In this document: in pieces, positions 26,020 through 34,094 of the stretch
Position numbering within the stretch: the stretch's first letter is position 1
How the letters are laid out: every line of letters starts with the position of its first letter
The notes under the pieces: generated by a model
Seen by the model: the letters and a program-made list of their open reading frames with translations, nothing else
Told to the model about the DNA's origin: nothing
Database searches by the model: none
Position numbers and translations under genes: made by a program
Assembly: GCA_029259845.1 (NCBI GenBank)
Contig: JAJDEI010000282.1
Location: forward strand, 1 to 50,230
Length of the DNA: 50,230 bases
Direction: 5' to 3'
DNA from: Planctomycetaceae bacterium
GTDB lineage: Bacteria > Planctomycetota > Planctomycetia > Planctomycetales > Planctomycetaceae

Positions 26020-26995
26020 CGGGCGGTGAATCCTCAAAGGGAACCGGGAAAAGCAACAGTGACCGCGTGTTCAGAATACCAGTCACAGCAAACGCAAACA
26101 ATTCGCCAAACCGTCATCCATCGCGGCAATTCAGAGCCCCGAGAGCTTGTGAGTTTTTCGGTGAAAACACCCGGTATCTCATGGTGTCGAGAAACATTGA
26201 GGGCATGAGCCGCCAGAATATGGCACTTCGCGTCCTTGCTGATTCGAGACACCGGCTGTTTGGGAACACGTTGAGAAAGAATCACACCCTCCGAGCGTTA
26301 ACGACGGGACAACTGCAGCCTGCTGCTGTGTCAAAGCAAGGAATTCGGGTGAAAGAAGTCGTAAGTCATTTGCACTGGCGGACAAGCCGACCAATGGCAC
26401 CCCAAGATTGAACATTGACGATGCACGACCAGCTCCTTTGTACTCGAACACGGCGGACCGACCGGTTGGTCATGCTGAATCAGACAATGCCCCGCATCGC
26501 TGTTTATGACTGCTGACGTGAGGTCCTCTTAGGAACAGGTCGCCCCCGTCCGGGATTTCTCGCGGAAATTCCCGGCATGACCCACGGTTTTTTGGAATTT
26601 GTGAACTTGGCAGGCGCAAAGTGTTCTACCCACATGCTTTGCGACTGCTTCTCCCTCCGCCGTGACGGCGAGGTCCTCAGCGATAAGGCGGACCACAACG
26701 AACCTTCATACGTGCCGAATCGCGATTCCGTTCACGGTTTTTCGCAAGAAAAGCCGCCATTCCGAACAAACACCGACCGGACCATTTCGCCTCCCCAGCC
26801 AACGTTGTGCTCACGGAAGACGACTTGAACGGATTGAGAGACTATCATCCCCGTCGGAACCGTTCGGTCCGGCACGGCGACTTTGGTGCGTCGCAACGTC
26901 GCCGGACGCGGTCCATTCCGGAATGGTGCCGGGTTGCATTCATTGTGGAATCACTTACGGTCATTGAACTTCACGAGAGAGTCCGAGGCATCGTC
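26020..26995. other. Long divergent spacer between moxR and the aminopeptidase gene
   Basis: This 976-bp spacer should hold both promoters, but I could not place -35/-10 boxes with confidence. It contains the dispersed repeat at 26141-26300 and a motif near 26369-26400 (CACTGGCGGACAAGCCGACC) that recurs near 49577-49612. The open frames here have no ribosome site or recognisable domain, so I call no gene. Confidence 0.55.
26141..26300 (+). repeat. About 160-bp dispersed repeat with internal inverted arms (copy 1)
   Basis: It aligns at roughly 80% identity by eye with the reverse complement of about 49632-49790. Both share GAGAGCTTGTGAGT at the left end and TTGAGAAA.AATCACACCCTC at the right. 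Inside are inverted arms AAACACCCGGTATCT (26165-26179) and AGACACCGGCTGTTT (26247-26261). It has no coding content and is likely an old non-autonomous mobile element. Confidence 0.7.
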
Positions 26996-28492
26996 ATGGA
27001 GTGTCACGTCAGCGCAGGATCGTTGCCGGGTGTTGCCGCAGACTGGTTGATCGTCGGTGTCGGGCAATCGGATGAGTTCGACGAAAGCCTCCGCACGCTG
27101 GACGAGGCTCTCGACGGACAGATGACACGTTTACGCGAGGCGGGGGACCTCACCGGAAAGTTGGCGGAAACCCTGACGTTGCCCGATGTTGCCGCGATCA
27201 CCGCCAAACGGTTGCTGCTCGTCGGACTGGGGCCACTTGCAAAGGTCGACCGGGGCACGCTGCACAAAGCGTTCGCCACCGCCGCGATGGCGGCCTCGAA
27301 ACAGTCCGAGCGGTCCGTTGCTTGCTTGGTCCCTTCGATTCCCGACGACAGGCTGGACGACACAACAGCAGCACACGAACTCGCCGCCGCCTTGACGGTC
27401 GGCTGCGTCGGTCCGGGGCTCTATCAAAAGGAGCCCAAGCGATTTCCATTCACATCGGTGACGTTCGTCGTTCCGCAGGAGGACCGCCTCGCCGAGCTTG
27501 ACGCCGCCGTCGCAGCCGGGGCGATCGTCGGCGACGCAATCAACCTCGTGCGGGAACTGGTCAACCGGCCCGCTGCCGACGTCTACCCGGAAACCTTCGC
27601 CCAACGCGCGGCCCAACTTGCCCGGGAAGCCGGCATCGAATGTGACGTGCTCGACGAAACTCGGCTGACACAGGAACGAATGGGGTCGCTGCTCGCGGTC
27701 TCTGCCGGCAGCGTCCGTCCGCCGCGGGTGGTCGTATTCCGGTACCAGGGGGCCGGCGAGGGGCAACCGGTGACCGCGCTGGTCGGCAAGGGGGTTACCT
27801 TTGATAGCGGCGGATTATCACTCAAGCCGACCGCCTCCATGAGCACAATGAAGGCCGACATGGCCGGAGCCGCCACGGTGCTGGGCGTGATGACGGCCGC
27901 CGCGCGGCTCAAACTTCCGGTGAACATCCTGGGAGCGGTCGGCCTCGTGGAGAACATGGTCAGCGGCTCGTCGTACAAGCTGGGCGACGTGCTGACTGCG
28001 CGCAACGGCGTCACCATCGAGGTGCTCAATACCGACGCCGAAGGCCGCCTCGTACTCGCTGACGTCTTGTCCTACGTCGCCGACCAGAACGTGGACCGCA
28101 TGATTGATCTCGCGACGCTGACCGGCGCGTGCGTGGTCGCTCTGGGAGAGGATGTCACGGGAGCATTCACGAACGATCAGTCCTGGTGCGATGAAGTGCT
28201 CGCAGCCGCTCAGCGGGCGGGGGAACCGATGTGGCAACTGCCAATGCACGACTTTTTTAACGAACAACTCGAATCGGACGTGGCGGACGTGAAGAACGTG
28301 GGCAAGCGCTGGGGCGGGGCGAGCATCGCCGCCAAATTCCTGGAACGTTTCGTGGGCGAGGGCTCCTGGGTCCATCTGGACATCGCCGGCCCGGCGTTCG
28401 CCGAATCCGGCACCGCACATCGCGACAGCGGCGGCACCGGCGCGATGGTCCGCACGTTGGTCGAACTGTTGGCACCGTCATCCCGTCCGTAG
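26996..28492 (+). CDS. pepA: Leucyl aminopeptidase (M17 family)
   Basis: This predicted protein has 498 residues, the normal length for M17 peptidases. ATG 26996 has CGAGG upstream and lies 63 codons inside a longer open frame that has no family similarity before it. The N-terminal macro-like domain covers about residues 1-170. The catalytic domain has the metal-ligand motif GKGVTFDSGGLSLKP near 262 and the signature NTDAEGRLVLADVL near 344. The active-site Lys and Arg are in GKGVTFDSGG and DAEGR. The enzyme removes N-terminal residues from peptides in the cytoplasm using two divalent metals and usually acts as a hexamer. It is transcribed divergently from moxR. A 144-bp hairpin repeat follows its stop codon. 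Confidence 0.93.
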   Translation: MECHVSAGSLPGVAADWLIVGVGQSDEFDESLRTLDEALDGQMTRLREAGDLTGKLAETLTLPDVAAITAKRLLLVGLGPLAKVDRGTLHKAFATAAMAASKQSERSVACLVPSIPDDRLDDTTAAHELAAALTVGCVGPGLYQKEPKRFPFTSVTFVVPQEDRLAELDAAVAAGAIVGDAINLVRELVNRPAADVYPETFAQRAAQLAREAGIECDVLDETRLTQERMGSLLAVSAGSVRPPRVVVFRYQGAGEGQPVTALVGKGVTFDSGGLSLKPTASMSTMKADMAGAATVLGVMTAAARLKLPVNILGAVGLVENMVSGSSYKLGDVLTARNGVTIEVLNTDAEGRLVLADVLSYVADQNVDRMIDLATLTGACVVALGEDVTGAFTNDQSWCDEVLAAAQRAGEPMWQLPMHDFFNEQLESDVADVKNVGKRWGGASIAAKFLERFVGEGSWVHLDIAGPAFAESGTAHRDSGGTGAMVRTLVELLAPSSRP

Positions 28493-28548
28493 CGGCCCAA
28501 CGTCGCAACTCAAAAGAACGGCCCGTTTAACGAGGTTCGGATTTGAAC

Positions 28549-28692
28549 GGCGGGTGGCCCAGCCGGTACGGCTGGTTGCAGCAGGCACAGGATGCCCCAC
28601 ACTCAGCGTGCAGTGCATTCGGAGCGTCCGAATGCTGAGTGTGAGTCATCTTGTCGCTTCGCGACCCAGCCGTGCCGGCTGGGCCGCCCGGC
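28549..28692. repeat. 144-bp nested hairpin element
   Basis: Outer arms GGTGGCCCAGCCGGTACGGC and its counterpart (rightmost part GCCGTGCCGGCTGGGCCGCC) pair over more than 20 bp. An inner pair CACACTCAGC/GCTGAGTGTG and the hairpin GCATTCGGAGCGTCCGAATGC nest inside. It lies between the aminopeptidase stop and the next start and overlaps an open frame upstream of GTG 28759 that I do not consider coding. It is probably a MITE-type repeat that may also serve as a terminator. Confidence 0.65.
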
Positions 28693-28758
28693 AGGCTCTC
28701 TTGGTTTAGGAACGGCCTCAAGACAACTCATCCCCGCGATCCCCCATCGGAGCTGACC

Positions 28759-29877
28759 GTGAAGATCACTCAAATTGTTTGCCAAGTCCTGCGCGTCCCG
28801 TCAGTCGAAGCGAAGACCGCCAGTAGTCAGGATGCGGTGCTGGTCCGCGTCCGCACCGACACAGGACTGGAAGGGATCGGCGAAGCGGATGCGTCTCCGG
28901 AAGTCGTCAAGGCGATCGTCGATGCGCCGTTCAGCCATAACATCGCGTGTGGGCTGCGGGAGATCCTGATCGGCGAAAATCCGCTGGAGACGGAGCGGCT
29001 GTGGCAGAAGATGTATCGCCGCACGATGTACTACGGACGGACGTCGGTTGCGATCGCCGCGATGGCGGCGGTCGACCTGGCGATGTGGGACCTCAAAGGC
29101 AAGCATTTCGGCGAACCGGTACATCGGCTGTTGGGAGGCAAGCAACACGGCTCCCTGAAAGCGTACGCCTCGATTCTCTTTGGCCGTGATGGCTCGGAGA
29201 CCGCGGAAATCGGCCGCCGCTGGACCGAGGCCGGTTATCAGGCGGTCAAGTTCGGTTGGGAGCCGATGGGCGAAAGCGAAGCCGTCGACCGGGAGCTTGT
29301 CCGCGGGGCCCGCGCGGGGGTCGGCGACGCAACGCTGCTGATCGATGCCGGCTGCGTGTGGGATGCGCGGACCGCCCTCCGCCGGGCGAACGCGTTTTCG
29401 GAGTTCGGCATCGAATGGCTGGAGGAACCGCTCCGGGAAGCGGATATCGACGGCTATGTCTGGTTGCGCGACCGCTCGCCGGTCCCCATCGCCAGCGGCG
29501 AAGGCGAATGCGGCCGCGAAGCGTTCCGGCCATTGATCGACCGGCACGCTCTGGACGTGTATCAGGTCGACCTGTCCCGCAACGGATTCACCGAAGCCGC
29601 CTACCTCCGCGCCCGCATCGAAGAAATCGGCGCCCGGCCGTGCAACCACTTCTATACGTCGCCCATCACTGCCGCCGCCAGTTTGCACTGGCTGAGCACG
29701 TGCCGCGATGCGTTCCTGTTTGAAGACTGCGTGGAAGACTCGCCGATCCGCAACGAACTGACGCACGAGCGCATCCAAGCCGACAACGGCGTCATCACTG
29801 TCCCGGACCGGCCGGGTCTTGGCGTGACCCTCAACGAAGAGGTCGTCGCACGGTATCTCGTGAGTGAGTCCGAATGA
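28759..29877 (+). CDS. Enolase-superfamily enzyme (mandelate racemase/muconate lactonizing type)
   Basis: This predicted protein has 372 residues. GTG 28759 has GGAG upstream, and family similarity begins at once (VKITQIVCQVLRVPS). The capping domain covers about residues 1-125, with the usual TSVAIAAMAAVDLAMWDLKGK helix. The barrel domain shows the general-base Lys in AVKFGW near 162, metal ligands in LLIDAG near 197, IEWLEEP near 223 and GEGE near 247, and the Asp-His dyad in YQVDLSRNG and CNHFYTS. All catalytic residues of the mandelate-racemase subgroup appear present, so it should abstract a proton alpha to a carboxylate. The exact substrate, probably a sugar acid, cannot be decided. It stands alone, without sugar-catabolism neighbours. 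Confidence 0.85.
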   Translation: MKITQIVCQVLRVPSVEAKTASSQDAVLVRVRTDTGLEGIGEADASPEVVKAIVDAPFSHNIACGLREILIGENPLETERLWQKMYRRTMYYGRTSVAIAAMAAVDLAMWDLKGKHFGEPVHRLLGGKQHGSLKAYASILFGRDGSETAEIGRRWTEAGYQAVKFGWEPMGESEAVDRELVRGARAGVGDATLLIDAGCVWDARTALRRANAFSEFGIEWLEEPLREADIDGYVWLRDRSPVPIASGEGECGREAFRPLIDRHALDVYQVDLSRNGFTEAAYLRARIEEIGARPCNHFYTSPITAAASLHWLSTCRDAFLFEDCVEDSPIRNELTHERIQADNGVITVPDRPGLGVTLNEEVVARYLVSESE

Positions 29878-30172
29878 CGGACAGGCGCTGATGCCGCCCT
29901 GGAAGGAAACCTGTCTTGGATAAGGGAATTGCAAATCACGAAATGCAAATTGAAAATGGGCGATCACTGTGGAAGGATCTTCACGGCCTCACTGGCCGAT
30001 TGACACCCGTTTGCCGATTTGCAATTCCTGTTTGGCATTTTGCATTCCCCCGATGCCGGCAGCCGCGTGCCGATGGGTCGGTGAACTCCCTTGAGCGATT
30101 CCACGGTTATCACCAATTCGCAATTTTTGATTTGGTAACTGTTTCGCCGAATGCAGGAGTCCGCCATCAACC

Positions 30173-30448
30173 TCGTTCCCAAACTCCGTTTGGGAACGCA
30201 CTTCCGCGAAACTCTGTTTCGCGAGCGGCAAAGCAGAGCTTTGCAGGACGTGTGTCCGCCAGGCGGAGCTTGGGCAGGGCAACTTGTTGTTTCACATTGG
30301 GAAGGGTGGCGGGGGCGCTCCGTAGGAAGCCCCCGACTCCCAACGCCTTCAAACACGGGGGCTTCCGCTGCGCGGAGCGCCCCCACCACCCGATCAGCCT
30401 TTGCCCATTGTGAAAAACAAAGTTGCCCTGGGAGCTTGGGGACAAGTG
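30173..30448 (+). repeat. Four-hairpin dispersed repeat (copy 2), split by a 156-bp element
   Basis: It matches copy 1 (22541-22650) closely: GTTCCCAAACTCCGTTTGGG, the GCGAAAC/GTTTCGC hairpin, and GCAAAGCAGAGCTTTGC. The last hairpin has been opened by the element at 30275-30430. Its end resumes as GGAGCTTGGGGACAAGTG after the insertion. Confidence 0.75.
30275..30430. mobile_element. 156-bp hairpin element with 10-bp target duplication
   Basis: The ends CAGGGCAACTTGTTGTTTCA and, on the other strand, CAGGGCAACTTTGTTTTTCA form about 30-bp imperfect inverted repeats. A second, inner pair (GGGGGCGCTCCG) extends the hairpin. GGAGCTTGGG is present directly on both sides (30265-30274 and 30431-30440). 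The 10-bp duplication points to a transposase of an IS4-like type rather than IS66. There is no coding capacity. Confidence 0.8.
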
Positions 30449-30702
30449 ATGTCTTTCGTACTTCAGACGGCTAAAGTGTTATATGGATTCCAACCATTAG
30501 ACGCCCTCCCTGCCAATCGAGTTTAACATTTGGTACGGGCCCTGTGCGGGCACGCCAAGCCGGCTCCGGGGAGAATTCCCGGCGACATTTGTCGTGGCTG
30601 CGGCGGCGGGCGACGATCCACGCGGGGTGAGTCCTCCGGTCGGCGCGGCTCATCGTTGTTCCCCTCTTGCTTCCTTCCGAAACTTCCCAGGCGTCGTTCG
30701 GC

Positions 30703-31767
30703 ATGAGTTCACCGGATCCCCACTCGAAGCCGCGGCTGGAATTGGTTGGTTCGCGACAGTTGCCGGAGTGGATGCGGGAGCAGAACGTTAGCTTTGCGTT
30801 CACGACGTATCAGACGGGGAAGTTGTTTCTGATCGGGTTGCAGCCGGAGGGACGGCTGTCGGTGTTTGAGCGGACGTTTAACCGCTGCATGGGGCTGTGG
30901 GGCGACGGGCAGACGCTGTGGATGTCGTCGCTGTATCAACTGTGGCGGTTCGAGAATGTGCTGGAGCCGGGACAGACGGCGGACGGTTATGACCGGCTGT
31001 ACGTGCCGCAGGTGGGGTACACAACCGGTGACATCGACATTCACGACGTGGCGGTCGACGCCGACGGGCGGGTCGTCTTTGTGAACACGTTATTCGGTTG
31101 TCTCGCCACGCCGAGCGAGACGCACAGCTTCGTACCGTTGTGGAAGCCGCCGTTTGTGAGCCGCCTCGCCGCCGAAGACCGTTGCCATCTCAACGGGCTG
31201 GCGATGCGCGACGGACGTCCGGCGTATGTAACGGCTGTCAGTCAGTCGGATGTGGCGGACGGTTGGCGCGACCAGCGGGCCGGCGGCGGCTGCGTGGTGG
31301 ACGTCGCATCGAGCGAAGTCGTGGCGACCGGTCTGTCGATGCCCCACTCGCCCCGCTGGTATCGGGACCAACTCTGGCTGCTCAATTCGGGGACCGGGTT
31401 CCTGGGCACGTTGGACACCGACAGCGGTCGCTTCGAAGAGGTCGCCTTTTGTCCCGGTTATTTGCGGGGGCTGTCGTTCGTGGGCGACTTCGCGGTGGTC
31501 GCGCTGTCCGGCATGCGGCAGAACCGCACGTTCAGCGGACTGCCGCTGGATGACAATCTGGCATCCCGACAGGCCGACCCTCGCTGCGGTCTGCAGGTCA
31601 TCAATCTGGTCACCGGCGACACCGTGCACTGGCTGCGGATCGAGGGGATCGTCGAGGAACTGTACGACGTGATCGCGCTGCCGGGCGTCCGCCGCCCGCA
31701 GGCGCTCGGCTTCAAAACGGACGAAATCCGCCGCATGCTCCGCGTCGGCGACGAGCAAGCGTTGTGA
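30703..31767 (+). CDS. TIGR03032 family protein
   Basis: This predicted protein has about 354 residues. ATG 30703 is chosen; a TTG at 30667 would add 12 residues, and neither has a clear ribosome site. The sequence shows features I associate with TIGR03032: SFAFTTYQTGKLFLIGL, then RTFNRCMGLW, ADGYDRLYVPQVGYTTGDID and HDVAVDADGRVVFVNTLFGC. A later HLNGLAMRDGRPAYVTAVS and MPHSPRWYRDQLWLLNSGTG suggest a beta-propeller. No signal peptide is evident. The family has no established reaction. Planctomycetes and cyanobacteria often have it near large repeat or PQQ-propeller proteins; here one follows 754 bp downstream. Confidence 0.85.
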   Translation: MSSPDPHSKPRLELVGSRQLPEWMREQNVSFAFTTYQTGKLFLIGLQPEGRLSVFERTFNRCMGLWGDGQTLWMSSLYQLWRFENVLEPGQTADGYDRLYVPQVGYTTGDIDIHDVAVDADGRVVFVNTLFGCLATPSETHSFVPLWKPPFVSRLAAEDRCHLNGLAMRDGRPAYVTAVSQSDVADGWRDQRAGGGCVVDVASSEVVATGLSMPHSPRWYRDQLWLLNSGTGFLGTLDTDSGRFEEVAFCPGYLRGLSFVGDFAVVALSGMRQNRTFSGLPLDDNLASRQADPRCGLQVINLVTGDTVHWLRIEGIVEELYDVIALPGVRRPQALGFKTDEIRRMLRVGDEQAL

Positions 31768-32521
31768 GCAACACCGCCCGCAGAGTCGCCCGTGCCGTTG
31801 GGCAACACCGGTTGCCTGAAGCGGTGCCGGGCAAGGGCGGAAAGCGTGACCTTCACCGAGCAATCGGCTCAGAGGCTGCATGTCGGGTGGCGATGCGGGC
31901 TGGGGCCGGGCCGCCCTGCCTGGGGTGCATCCGCGCACAGGTGGGGGGGTGGCTGGGGCGATCTAACACCGATGATGAGTCAGCCGCTCGGAAGTCGGGG
32001 GCTGTGGACCGTGAACAAGCCACATGACGGCCCCAGTGCTCGGTTTCATGACGCGTTTCCGCTGCCTCAACAGCGCCCCAGCCACCCTGAGATGAGCGAG
32101 CACCACCATCGAACGCATGCACCCCCCTGCCTGAGTATGGCCCGGAAATGCCCGCTCCCCCTCGTGCGTTGCCAGTATTGCGAACATCGCCAATGTCGCG
32201 GTTGCTTTTGATGATGCGAGTGCGCCCGACGAGCCAGTTCCGGCCAATCTGAGCCCTCATCGGCTTGTACTAACGCTCGGATTGTCGCTCCGGTGAGGGG
32301 CTCTCCGTGATGGAGCCGCGCCTCCAGAAGGCCGATGACGACGCGACCCGTTTGGGATGCTCGCGAAGGGAACGGTGTCACGAACGCGTGCCTGCTCCCC
32401 GGCGTGCCGCAATCCGCTCCTGCCCCGCCGTCGCTCGTACCTTTGCCTGCGTTTGTGATGCGGTGCCGTCGGACGGTACACTCGTTTTCTCTTGTGAGTC
32501 TTTCCGCCCCGGAGAATCGTG
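31768..32521. other. Spacer with a 141-bp inverted-repeat element, otherwise empty
   Basis: Aside from the element at 31947-32087, I find no coding signal. Open frames exist only as a by-product of GC richness. The last 11 bases include the GGAG ribosome site of the next gene. Confidence 0.55.
31947..32087 (+). mobile_element. 141-bp inverted-repeat element (copy 1)
   Basis: It begins GGGTGGCTGGGGCG and ends CGCCCCAGCCACCC, a perfect 14-bp inverted pair. The copy at 49311-49451 has exactly the same length and termini in opposite orientation, with roughly 75-80% identity by eye inside (shared GGCTGTGGAC and ACGGCCCCAG). It has no coding capacity. No clear target duplication is visible. Confidence 0.75.
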
Positions 32522-33991
32522 ATGCTTCACCGTCCGACCCCGCCCTTCCTGCCCGCCGCCCTCCTGCTTGCCGTCGTTCTGCTCGAAACCATGCTCGTCG
32601 GCCCGACCGCGTCTGCGGAAGAATCAACCTCCGCGGGGGAGACAGCGTACTTTCGCAAACAAGGGGGCGTTGCGGCGACCTCGCGGGCGCTGCCGGAAGA
32701 CCTGGGCGAAGGAGCGCGGCAGGTGTGGCGGACCGAGTTGCCGTCGGGGCATTCGACGCCCACGATCGTCGGGGACCGCATCTTTTTGACGACCTTCGCC
32801 GACGATGAGCTGGCCACCGTCGCGCTCGACCGGAACTCCGGCGAGCAACTCTGGCGGCAGGTCTGCCCGGCGAAGTCGATTGAATCATTCCACGGCACGG
32901 GTAGCCCCGCTGCGGCGACGGTCGCCAGTAACGGCGAGGCGGTGTTCGCTTTCTTCGGCAGCTATGGGCTGCTGTGCTACGACCTCGACGGGCAGCTTCT
33001 GTGGGACAAGCCGCTGGGGCCGTTTCAGGATGAGTTCGGCGCAGCCAGTTCGCCGGTGTTCGCCGACGGCAAAGTCATCCTCAATGAGGATCACGATGTC
33101 GACAGTTTCCTAATCGCCATTGATGCCGCCACCGGAAAAACCGTGTGGAAGACCGAGCGGCCCGGCTTCACGCGCAGTTATTCCACGCCGGCCGTCTGGG
33201 AGGTCGAGGGCCGCAAACAGGTGGTCGTGGCCGGGGCGCTCGCGCTGATGGCGTACGACCTCGACACCGGCAGTATCGTCTGGCAGGTGCGCGGCCTGTC
33301 GCGGCTGGTTGATGGCACCCCGGTCATTGCCGATGGGCACGTCTTCATTGCCTCGTGGTCCACTGGCGGGGATGAGAGCAGCCGCATCTCGATGGAGCCG
33401 TTCGCCGACGCCCTTCAAACCTACGACAAGAACGGCGACGACCGGATCGCCAAAGAAGAACTCACCACCGGCCCCGTGCTGGCCCGTTTCTTTCGCATCG
33501 ACCTCAATCAGGACGGGGCCCTCGACAAGAAAGAATGGCAGAGCCATGCCCGCGTGTTCGAGCAGGCCCAGAACGCAGCTCTCGCCGTCCGCGCCGGCGG
33601 CCGGGGCGACATTACCGACACGCACGTCGCCTGGACATACCGCCGCGGACTCCCCGTTGTTCCCAGCCCGCTGGTTTACGACGGCGTGATGTACCTGGTC
33701 AAAGATGGAGGCATGATCACGGCCCTCGACGCGGCCACCGGCGACCTCCTTTATCAGGGCCGCAGCGGCGTTTCCAGTTCCTACTACGCCTCCCCCATCG
33801 CCGCGGATGGCAAAGTCTACCTCGCCAGCCGGTCCGGAGTCGTGACGGTCCTCAACGCAGGCCGGGAATGGCAACGCCTCTCCTCACACGACTTGGGCGA
33901 ACGCATTACCGCAACGCCCGTCGTTTGCGACGGCGGCCTCTATGTGCGCACCGAAGCGGCGTTGTACCGCTTCGAGCGGAAATCGGAATAG
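32522..33991 (+). CDS. Exported PQQ-type beta-propeller protein with inserted EF-hand pair
   Basis: This predicted protein has 489 residues. GGAG at 32511-32514 favours ATG 32522 over the GTG three bases before it. A signal peptide covers residues 1-37 (TASA cleavage). The propeller blades have PQQ-like repeats such as VALDRNSGEQLWRQ, YDLDGQLLWDKP, IDAATGKTVWKTE and LDAATGDLLYQG. Near residues 300-345, between blades, are two EF-hand loops (YDKNGDDRIAKEEL and IDLNQDGALDKKEW), an insertion in the propeller. No catalytic PQQ-dehydrogenase residues are evident, so it is more likely a binding or scaffold protein outside the cytoplasm. It is the last plus-strand gene before a convergent cluster. 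Confidence 0.82.
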   Translation: MLHRPTPPFLPAALLLAVVLLETMLVGPTASAEESTSAGETAYFRKQGGVAATSRALPEDLGEGARQVWRTELPSGHSTPTIVGDRIFLTTFADDELATVALDRNSGEQLWRQVCPAKSIESFHGTGSPAAATVASNGEAVFAFFGSYGLLCYDLDGQLLWDKPLGPFQDEFGAASSPVFADGKVILNEDHDVDSFLIAIDAATGKTVWKTERPGFTRSYSTPAVWEVEGRKQVVVAGALALMAYDLDTGSIVWQVRGLSRLVDGTPVIADGHVFIASWSTGGDESSRISMEPFADALQTYDKNGDDRIAKEELTTGPVLARFFRIDLNQDGALDKKEWQSHARVFEQAQNAALAVRAGGRGDITDTHVAWTYRRGLPVVPSPLVYDGVMYLVKDGGMITALDAATGDLLYQGRSGVSSSYYASPIAADGKVYLASRSGVVTVLNAGREWQRLSSHDLGERITATPVVCDGGLYVRTEAALYRFERKSE

Positions 33992-34094
33992 GCCACTGTT
34001 GACTGGCAGGCGGCAAGGCCTCAACGACGCCGGGATTGCGTCGAACGCGGAAGCGGATTCCCGAAGCGGCTCTCGCAAGCGTGACGCACGCATG

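Larger units (their letters stand above)
29878..30702. other. Repeat-rich spacer without genes
   Basis: The first part (about 29925-30140) is more AT-rich and holds scattered TTGCAAAT/ATTTGCAA-like words in both orientations, for example GGGAATTGCAAATCACG and GATTTGCAATTCCTG. The second part is the four-hairpin repeat and its inserted element. I see no supported gene. Confidence 0.55.

Noticed and set aside
26807..26995. 63-codon N-terminal extension of the aminopeptidase
   Set aside because: There is no similarity to M17 peptidases before ATG 26996, which is preceded by CGAGG.
28651..28758. Longer N-terminus for the enolase-superfamily enzyme
   Set aside because: The added residues come from the arm of a hairpin repeat; enolase-fold similarity begins at GTG 28759, which has a ribosome site.
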